A DNA stretch of 64,000 bases from Diaminobutyricimonas aerilata (lineage in GTDB: Bacteria > Actinomycetota > Actinomycetes > Actinomycetales > Microbacteriaceae): assembly GCF_002797715.1 (NCBI RefSeq), contig NZ_PGFF01000001.1:2875304-2939303 (forward strand), given 5' to 3'. The notes under the pieces were generated by a model, which saw nothing but the letters and a program-made list of their open reading frames with translations, did no database searches and was not told the origin of the DNA. The position numbers and the translations under genes were made by a program. Below are positions 54,044 to 61,330 of this stretch, in pieces; position 1 is the stretch's first letter; the number at the start of each line of letters is the position of its first letter.

Positions 54044-54204
54044 GACGAGAACCCCCGGTCGCCTCATTGCTCGATTGCGACGACCGGCTCCCCAGTTGCG
54101 GTCGTCGCGAGATCAACGTAGCGAACGCGCGGGTCGCGGAAACGCCTTGCCCCCCGAACTGGGGTCGCGCGCGTTCGCCGACGGGCCGCTCGGTCCCGGG
54201 AGCG
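54044..54204 (-). promoter_or_regulatory. Upstream region of the 2571-residue gene: leader hairpin, -10 candidate and operator-like dyads
   Basis: A perfect 10-base stem (54077-54086 with 54099-54108) with a 12-base loop lies in the presumed leader. Its loop reads CAACTGGGGAGC on the coding strand. TACGTT (54115-54120) is a -10 candidate. CCCCCC-GAACT-GGGG (54150-54164) is centred 114 bases before the start and resembles the dyads before adhesins A and B. CCCCAGTT at 54090-54097 and its complement AACTGGGG at 54157-54164 form an inverted pair flanking the -10 candidate. Confidence 0.4.
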
Positions 54205-54240
54205 GACGGATGCCCGGACTCGCGAGCCCGGGCATCCGTC
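54205..54240 (-). terminator. Hairpin terminator of the 1852-residue surface gene
   Basis: A 13-base perfect stem (54205-54217 with 54228-54240), with a further CTCG/CGAG pairing inside, starts 15 bases past the stop. It shares GGATGCCCGG with the terminator at 11411-11454. Confidence 0.8.
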
Positions 54241-54255
54241 GATCACATCGTGCGA

Positions 54256-57200
54256 TCAGGCCTGTCGCGTCCGACGCCGCTGTGCGACGTACAGGCCGAT
54301 ACCGGCGAGCAGGGCCAGGAGCCCCAGCAGCAGGGTCAGTCGCACCTCGACGCCCGTCGAGACGAGCCCGCCGGTGCCGGGGCCCGCTGCGGCCGGCGGA
54401 ACGGTGACGACCTCGACCACGGCCTCCGCCTCGGCGGCCGCGACCTCGACATTGCCGACGCCGACCGCGAAGGCCGAGGCGACATTCAGCACCTGACCGG
54501 CGGCGGCCTGCTGGGCGGTGATCTGGTACTCCTCCACCGCCGCGCAGTCCACCGAGTCGCCCGGGGCGAGCACGGTCGCGTCGCACACGATCTCGCCGGC
54601 CATCGGGTCCACCACCGTCACGTCGCTCAGCGTCGCGGCGGAGGGGTTGGTCACCGTGAAGCTCCACTGGATGCGGTCCGCCGCTGTGGTGCGGCCGTCT
54701 CCGTCGACATCGACCGGCGTGCCGGCCTTCGTCAGGGTCAGCGCGAGCTCACCCGTGAACGGCAGCACGAGCTCTGACAGCTCCGACTCGATCGGGTCGG
54801 CCGACCCCGGCGCGACACCGGTCGCGGTCGCGCTGTTGGTCAGCTCACCCGCATCCACGTCGGCCTGGGTCACCTCGTAGTCGGCGGTGCAGTCCACGAA
54901 CTGACCCGGCAGCAGCGAACCGGTCGCGCAATCCACGGCGGAGAGGTCACCGGTGCCGGAGAAGTCCTGCTCGATCACCTCCGCATCCGCGAGCGACACG
55001 TTGCCGGTGTTGGTCACCCGGAACCGGTACTCGACCGCATCCCCCGCCGCGGCGTACCCGTCGACGTCCGCCGACTTCACCACCGAGACACCCGGCTCCT
55101 GCACGAACGGCAACTGCACACTCGACGGCTCCGACGTGAGCGGACCGCCGGGCGCGACGGCGGTCGCCGTCGCTGTGTTCGACAGCGTGCCCGCATCCAC
55201 ATCGGCCTGCGTGATCGTGTACGTCGCCGAGCAGATCACCTGGTCACCGGGGTCGAGCGCGCCCGCGCCGGCGGCACACACCACATCCGACAGCGCGCCG
55301 GAACCGGTGAACTCGACCTCGTCGATCGCGACGTCGTCCAGCGTCACGTTGCCGGTGTTGGTCACGACGAAGGAGTAGGTGACCTCCTGATCGACCACGA
55401 GGTCCGTCGGCGTCGCCGACTTCACCACCGACAGCGCTGGCGCCGCACCGATCACGAGGGACGCGCTCGAGGCCTCGCTCGACACCGGCGCATCCGTCGG
55501 CGTCGTCGCGACGGCGACGGCCGTGTTGTCGATCCGTCCCGCGTTGACGTCGGGCTGCGTCACCTCGTACGACGCGGTGCAGATCACGGACGCGCCGGGT
55601 GCGAGTACCCCGTCGGCGCATTCGGCCACCACGTCAGCACCGGTACCGGTGAACGCCGTCTCGTCGATCGCGACATCCGACAGCGTGACGTTGCCGGTGT
55701 TGGTCACGAGGAACAAGTACGACACCGTGTCACCAGCCGAGTCGATCACCGCGTCGCCCGCCGACTTCACGAGCGTGAGCGCCGGAAGCGCCTGCGCCGT
55801 GACCGTCGCGGTCGAAGCGTTCGACACGGGCCCTTCGACACCGGCGGGAGCGGTAGCGGCGGCGGTCGCGGTGTTCGTCACGATTCCTGCGTCGAGGTCC
55901 GCCTGCGTCACCGTGTAGGTCGCCGTGCACGTCACGCTCGCAGCGGGCGCGAGCGTGGCCGCCTCGCTCGGACAGGTGACCGCCGGAGCGATGCCTGTGC
56001 CCGTGAATGCCGTCTCGGTGACGCCGACCGCGCTGAGGGTCACGTCGCCCGAGTTCGTCGCGAGGAAGGAGTACGTGATCACGTCCCCGACCGAGTCGAC
56101 CGTAACCGGGTCCGCCGTCTTCACGAGCGTGAGACCAGCGGTGCGGATCAGCTCGTCCACGTCGTCGTCGGTCGCCGTGAGGACGACTTCGGGAAGGGCC
56201 GGGTCGATCGTCGTCACCGTCGCCGTGTTGGCGATCTCGCCGACGGCTTCCGCCGCCTGTACGACGCGCACCGTCACGGTCAGCTGCTGCGTGGAGCCGG
56301 CGGCCCCCGCGGCGACGTCACCGTCGGCATCCGGCTGACCGGAGGCGGCGAGCGAAGCGAGGTTCCAGGTGACCGTGCCACCGGCGCGGAGGCCATCGGC
56401 ATCCGCATCACCCTGACCCTCGATGGAGCCTCCGGCACTGGCGGAGACGAACGCGAGGGTCGGCGGCAGCTCGTCGGTGATGACGATGTCGCTGAGCCCT
56501 TCGCCGACGAGCAGGTTCGCCACGTCGATCGTGTAGGTGAACTCCTCACCCATCGCGACGCTGCCGAGTCCGTCATCCTTCGTGAGCCCGACGAGCGTGT
56601 CACCCTGCACCACGTCGAAGCATGCCTCGGCGGTGTCGTTCTCCTCGACCGGGTCGGACATGAGACCCGACACGGCGGCTGCGAAGCACGCGCCCTCGCC
56701 GACGAGCTCGTCGCTCGGGATCACCGCGGGCAGGTCGAGCGCGTTGGGCTCGTCGATCGCGAGCATGCGCGCCGTGCCCTCCGCCGTCACCGGCTCGCAC
56801 GAGAGCGTCACCGGCCCGAGCACCGAGCCGTCAGGCTCGACCTCATCAGCGGCGCAGACCCAACCGTCGGGGTCGAGGCTCGTGATGCGGATGCCCGCGG
56901 GAACGTCGATCTCGACGGTGGCGGGCGCGTTCGCCGACGGCCCGAGATTGGCCACCGTGAACGGCACCACACCTGGGCGCTCGGCCTGCAGGGGCAGGCG
57001 GCTCGGCACCGTGACCGCGAGGTCGGCCTCCTGTGTGGTGGCGCAGACCGGCCGCGGCTCGGCCGGGAGCGTGCTCGCACTGTCGCTCGCGACCGAGTTG
57101 CACGCCACGGCGTCCGCCGCCGCGCCCGGCACGACACTGGCGGTGAAGGTGAAGCTCGCCGAAGCACCGGGGGCGAGCGTGCCGGTGAGAGCAGCGCGGA

Positions 57201-59814
57201 TGGAACGCGCGCCATCCGCCGAACCGGTCCAGCCCGTCTCACATCCCGGGTTGGTCGACAGGACCTCCGGACGGCAGGGGTTCGTCGACGCGGAGTAGCT
57301 GAGCTCCAGGTTCGGCGACACCGAGGTAACCTCGTTCAGCGTCTCGCCGAAGGTGCTCCCGCGCGGGTCCCCCACGTAGGGCAGCACGTCGTAGCCGACC
57401 ACGTTCGACAGCGTCTGGTTGCTGCCGTTGCTGAACGTGATGCGGTAGGTGATGTCGGTCGCGTCGGGGTCGACGCCCGCGACGATGTCGGGGTTCGAGA
57501 CCCACTCGCAGGCACCGTCCTCATCGAGGACGCAGATCTCCTTGACGGTGTCGAGCCGCGAGGTCCCGCTCACGAGGACGGCAGCACTGTTGCCCGCGGC
57601 GAACGCCTCGGTCGAGTTGCCGTCGCCGTCGACGTCGGTCGTGTCGACGACCTTGACGTTCCAGGTGGTGGTGTCCGGTTCGTAGGCGTTGCGCGAGTCC
57701 CCCGCCCATGCCGTGGCGACGCTGTTGGTGCCAGCGGCCACTGCGGACGTCGGGCTGGCCACGACGTTCATCGTCGGCCAGGTGACGTTCTTGCCGAATG
57801 TCGTGCCCGTCGGCCACGAGGCGATGACGGCTTGGCGGGTGACGCCGGCGATCGTCACGTCCTTATAGGTGTAGGCGACACCGGGCGGCACGGAGCCGGC
57901 CGGGAACGACGCCGAGTTGGGCACGACCGCCCACCCCACGGGGGCGATGAAGACGTACTGCGGCGAGACGTCGCGGTCGGCCGGGATGTTCGCCGTCCCG
58001 CCGCGCACCCCGAACGTCACACGACCACCGGGCACGACCTGGCCACCGCCCTCGACCACTGGAGCGCTGGCGAAGCCGGCACCGAAGGTGGGAGGCGTCA
58101 CCGGCACCGTCACCGTGGGCCAGTCGCGGAAGTTGGCCGTGGCGGTCGCTTCCATCGGTATGTCGGCGATCTCCGGGTACTCCGGGTAGCTCATGGTCGC
58201 CGTCGCCGTGTTCGTCCACGCGACGTCTGTCGGAGCCCCCACAGGGACCTCGTACCGGTAGAGCGTGCGGAACAGCGTTCCCGCGTTCTGGCTGGGAAGG
58301 AGGTTCGGGCCGGCGATCGGCCCGGATGTCACCGTGGCGGCGATGATGCGCAGGCCGGCCGGTGCCACGTACTGGGTACCCGTCGCCCTCGCAGGGGTGC
58401 CGTCCGAGAGGGTCACGGCGATCGTGGCGGCGGCGCTGGTGTTGATCTGGTAGACGCGGAGTGCCGAGTCGCCGAGGTCGTCGTCGGTGATGACCGCCAC
58501 ACCGGGAACGTTGCCGCGGTTGTAGGTGTCGACCTGCCAGTACTCGAGCTGGGTCGGGTAGGTCGCCACCGCTCCCCCCGGCGTGCAGGTGGTACCCCAG
58601 TCGTCGCGACCGGATTCGGGGCACACCAGGCCCGTCGTGTCGGGCGGCACGTTGACGAAACGCTGACCACCGATGATCTGGTCGCTCGTGGTGTCCTTCG
58701 TCTGGTTTGCTCGCCCGAACGGAGCGGCGCGGATGACCTGGTTCTCCGACGACGCCGTAACCGTCTTCGTGGTCTGGGCGTCATCGAGGTAGGTGACGGT
58801 CGCTTCGATGTCGTTCGTCACCGGGGCGATGAAGTCGGCTCCACCGGCGGCCTCGGGGAAGGCGTCGGCGGGGAAACGCACGGTGACGAAGCGGTTGGCG
58901 TAGCCGTTGCCCGTCGACCAGCCGGTGTAGAGCGCGACGCCCCAGCCGCCGGCGGCACGGGGACCGGAACCCGTCCACGTGACCGTGTGCGTCTCAGGAT
59001 CGTAGACGCCGCCCCCGGTCGCGGAGACGAACTCCGCCTGGTCGGGCAGGGTGTCGACGACGGTGAAGTTCTCGGCGCAGAGATAGGGACCTGTAGCGAG
59101 CCAGCGCGCAGCGCCCTGGTTGACGAAGCACCCGTCCGACATCGCGATCCGGTAGGTGTAGTCGGTGTCGGGCCGCGTCGTGGCCGTGAGACCCACCTTG
59201 CCGATGGCCGGCGTGGGGATCTGGATGTTCCAGGTCACGGGCGACGCTACGGCCGTCGCATCCGCGGTCGCGTTGGGCGACGAGATGGTGGCGGACCGCT
59301 CGATCTGATACCCGGGCGGGAAGTACGCCGCCTCCAGCGGGTTCGGGGCGCTTCCACCGGTGTACCGGATGTACTGCACCTGGAATGTTGCCGACGTGCC
59401 CGCGGGCAGAGTGCCGAGGTTCACGGTGATGCCAGCGGTCTCGCTGTTGGTGATGGTCGCGCCACCACCGGCCGGCGGCGTCCACGTCTCGTAGTGGTGC
59501 AGGCGGAACTGACCGTAGGTGGGGTCGGTCGCAACCGCGGGCAGCGTGACGACGGCGTCGGTGCACTCGGCGACGGAACACGAATATCCGATGCGGTAGG
59601 CGAGCCGGTCGTTGTGCTGGTTGAACGCCGTCTCGGTGATGACCTCGCCTGTGGTCGGGTTGACCGGCGTGATCTCGATCGACAACTCAGCGGGACCGAC
59701 CGCTTGCGCGGGAAGACCCCCGGCCAGAGTGAGTGCAGCGGTGGCGATGACCGTCGCGATCGCCAATCCCATTCGACCGCGTCGTCGCGTTCCTGTTCGT
59801 GCTGTGTGTCCCAT
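54256..59814 (-). CDS. Giant DUF7507-repeat surface protein (1852 residues), LVSTG-type anchor
   Basis: The ATG at 59814 follows GAGGGGAAA and precedes a signal peptide (RRRGRMGLAIATVIATAALT, cleavage near AQAV). The head to about 1070 is homologous to that of the 2571-residue neighbour. A DUF11-like unit near 1075 (VGLTKDDGLGSVAMGEEFTY) is followed by five DUF7507 units of about 115 residues (1231, 1348, 1461, 1576, 1691), each like LTLVKTADPVTVDSVGDVIT with a VTQADLDAG turn and two Cys. The end is GLVSTG, a transmembrane helix and AQRRRTRQA. The anchor motif is further from LAxTG than in its neighbours. Role: wall-anchored adhesin by architecture; ligand unknown. Confidence 0.87.
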   Translation of the reverse strand: MGHTARTGTRRRGRMGLAIATVIATAALTLAGGLPAQAVGPAELSIEITPVNPTTGEVITETAFNQHNDRLAYRIGYSCSVAECTDAVVTLPAVATDPTYGQFRLHHYETWTPPAGGGATITNSETAGITVNLGTLPAGTSATFQVQYIRYTGGSAPNPLEAAYFPPGYQIERSATISSPNATADATAVASPVTWNIQIPTPAIGKVGLTATTRPDTDYTYRIAMSDGCFVNQGAARWLATGPYLCAENFTVVDTLPDQAEFVSATGGGVYDPETHTVTWTGSGPRAAGGWGVALYTGWSTGNGYANRFVTVRFPADAFPEAAGGADFIAPVTNDIEATVTYLDDAQTTKTVTASSENQVIRAAPFGRANQTKDTTSDQIIGGQRFVNVPPDTTGLVCPESGRDDWGTTCTPGGAVATYPTQLEYWQVDTYNRGNVPGVAVITDDDLGDSALRVYQINTSAAATIAVTLSDGTPARATGTQYVAPAGLRIIAATVTSGPIAGPNLLPSQNAGTLFRTLYRYEVPVGAPTDVAWTNTATATMSYPEYPEIADIPMEATATANFRDWPTVTVPVTPPTFGAGFASAPVVEGGGQVVPGGRVTFGVRGGTANIPADRDVSPQYVFIAPVGWAVVPNSASFPAGSVPPGVAYTYKDVTIAGVTRQAVIASWPTGTTFGKNVTWPTMNVVASPTSAVAAGTNSVATAWAGDSRNAYEPDTTTWNVKVVDTTDVDGDGNSTEAFAAGNSAAVLVSGTSRLDTVKEICVLDEDGACEWVSNPDIVAGVDPDATDITYRITFSNGSNQTLSNVVGYDVLPYVGDPRGSTFGETLNEVTSVSPNLELSYSASTNPCRPEVLSTNPGCETGWTGSADGARSIRAALTGTLAPGASASFTFTASVVPGAAADAVACNSVASDSASTLPAEPRPVCATTQEADLAVTVPSRLPLQAERPGVVPFTVANLGPSANAPATVEIDVPAGIRITSLDPDGWVCAADEVEPDGSVLGPVTLSCEPVTAEGTARMLAIDEPNALDLPAVIPSDELVGEGACFAAAVSGLMSDPVEENDTAEACFDVVQGDTLVGLTKDDGLGSVAMGEEFTYTIDVANLLVGEGLSDIVITDELPPTLAFVSASAGGSIEGQGDADADGLRAGGTVTWNLASLAASGQPDADGDVAAGAAGSTQQLTVTVRVVQAAEAVGEIANTATVTTIDPALPEVVLTATDDDVDELIRTAGLTLVKTADPVTVDSVGDVITYSFLATNSGDVTLSAVGVTETAFTGTGIAPAVTCPSEAATLAPAASVTCTATYTVTQADLDAGIVTNTATAAATAPAGVEGPVSNASTATVTAQALPALTLVKSAGDAVIDSAGDTVSYLFLVTNTGNVTLSDVAIDETAFTGTGADVVAECADGVLAPGASVICTASYEVTQPDVNAGRIDNTAVAVATTPTDAPVSSEASSASLVIGAAPALSVVKSATPTDLVVDQEVTYSFVVTNTGNVTLDDVAIDEVEFTGSGALSDVVCAAGAGALDPGDQVICSATYTITQADVDAGTLSNTATATAVAPGGPLTSEPSSVQLPFVQEPGVSVVKSADVDGYAAAGDAVEYRFRVTNTGNVSLADAEVIEQDFSGTGDLSAVDCATGSLLPGQFVDCTADYEVTQADVDAGELTNSATATGVAPGSADPIESELSELVLPFTGELALTLTKAGTPVDVDGDGRTTAADRIQWSFTVTNPSAATLSDVTVVDPMAGEIVCDATVLAPGDSVDCAAVEEYQITAQQAAAGQVLNVASAFAVGVGNVEVAAAEAEAVVEVVTVPPAAAGPGTGGLVSTGVEVRLTLLLGLLALLAGIGLYVAQRRRTRQA

Positions 59815-60006
59815 GGCGATGTTTCCCCTCGTGCCTCGACATGGGGCTCGAGCCGGTGGCCGGACGCGACCCCTCGCGACCCGGCATACATCCGGCTTTC
59901 CCCCCCGGCGTCGGTCGAGCTGCACTCGCGACGCGCTTTCACTCTCAGGTGTGCCGACCGCCCCGTCGGATGAGGGTCCCGGATTTCACCCTGTGTTTCA
60001 CCCGGT
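59815..60006 (-). promoter_or_regulatory. Upstream region of the 1852-residue surface gene
   Basis: This 192-base gap follows the MFS gene. It holds a C-tract (about 59899-59906) and GC-rich sequence but no gene. No convincing -35/-10 pair, terminator or dyad of the kind seen before adhesins A and B could be assigned. Confidence 0.3.
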
Positions 60007-61263
60007 TCACCCGATCGACCGCACGCGCCAAGCGAGCGCCGCAGACAGGAGTGCGGCGAGGATCGCGGATGCGAACAGCGCCTGATATCCGCCGCTCACC
60101 ACGACGATTCCACCCGCCGCGAGCGGCGCGAGCGCTTGTGCGCCGTTGATGGCGGTGTTGGCCAGCCCCAGGTCGCGCCCGGGTCGACGGTCGCCGCCGG
60201 GAAGCACTTCGCTGATCAAGGCACCGGCGACAGCCAGGTGCATTCCGAGTGCAACACCCTGCAGGAACGCATACGCGAACATGACGGGCAGCACCGGAGC
60301 GACGATCGGCAGCAGGAGGGCCGCGGCGAAGATCACGCTGCTGACGACGAGCAGCACCCGGCGCCGCCCGCTTCGGTCACTCCACCATCCGGAGATCGCG
60401 GCTGTGACGATGAGCCCGACGAGGCCGGTGGCCGTGAGCGCGCCGACGTACAGCGGCGCCTCCCCCTCCGGCACCCGCACATGGTCGTCGAGGATGTAGA
60501 GCAGATAGGTGCTCACTGCCTGTTGTCCGAAGGTGAACGCGAAACGGGCCCCGAGGGCCCACGCGAAGTCGCCGCCCGGCGATCGACGCACGCCGCGGCC
60601 ACCAGCCTCGCGGCCACCTCGAGAGTCGCTGTCGACCGACTCGACGGGACGCCGGAGGGTACCCCGTCGTGGCGCCGATCGAGCCGGTCTCCGCACGCCA
60701 ACGAAGGCCACGGCACCGACGAGCGCGATCGCGGCGACCAGCGCGAAACCGAGCTCGACCCTGCTCGCGAGCGATCCCGCGATGACGGCTCCGATCGCCG
60801 TGCCGACCGCGACGCTTGCCGCGAGCGCACCGCTCGGCCGGCCGCGGCGACCGCGCGGGAACTCGTCGACGACCGCAGCGGAAGCTGTGATGTCGACACC
60901 ATTGAGTGCGAACTGCGCCGCGGCCCACACCACGCACACGGCGACGATCGTGCCCGTCCATCCCATGAGGGCGACGGCTACCGACCCCACGAGCGCGCTT
61001 GCGAGCATCCACCCCGCGCGACTGCCGAGCCGACGGCGGGCACGGTCGCTTGCCGCCCCGAGCAGAGGCTGCGAGAACAGGGTCACGGCGAAGGCGATGG
61101 AGGTGGCGGCGCTGAGCGCGGCGACCTTCCCCTGCGGGTCGATGCGTTCGATCTGGGCAGGCAACAGCACCGCCACAACCCCGCCGATCGCCACATAGAG
61201 CGAGGTCATCACCATCGCGAGCCGCGGCATGACGGCCCTGCCGGGTGTCGGCTCCGTCATCAT
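60007..61263 (-). CDS. Major facilitator superfamily transporter
   Basis: The 418-residue protein has about twelve hydrophobic segments in two halves. MFS motif A is seen in the first half as LLGAASDRARRRLGSRAGW and again in the second as GWWSDRSGRRRVLL. The central cytoplasmic loop (about 205-235) is Arg- and Gly-rich. The N-terminus has tandem ATGs (61263 and 61260) directly after AAGGGG, so the second may be the true start. Substrate is unknown; an exporter is as likely as a sugar-type carrier. It is divergent from the LuxR-family gene with only 67 bases between them, which suggests shared control. Confidence 0.85.
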   Translation of the reverse strand: MMTEPTPGRAVMPRLAMVMTSLYVAIGGVVAVLLPAQIERIDPQGKVAALSAATSIAFAVTLFSQPLLGAASDRARRRLGSRAGWMLASALVGSVAVALMGWTGTIVAVCVVWAAAQFALNGVDITASAAVVDEFPRGRRGRPSGALAASVAVGTAIGAVIAGSLASRVELGFALVAAIALVGAVAFVGVRRPARSAPRRGTLRRPVESVDSDSRGGREAGGRGVRRSPGGDFAWALGARFAFTFGQQAVSTYLLYILDDHVRVPEGEAPLYVGALTATGLVGLIVTAAISGWWSDRSGRRRVLLVVSSVIFAAALLLPIVAPVLPVMFAYAFLQGVALGMHLAVAGALISEVLPGGDRRPGRDLGLANTAINGAQALAPLAAGGIVVVSGGYQALFASAILAALLSAALAWRVRSIG

Positions 61264-61330
61264 CCCCCTTGCACGGTCCGGCTACCGAGTCACGCTCTCG
61301 CCGGAAGCCGTTCGATAGAGTCGCCTGACA

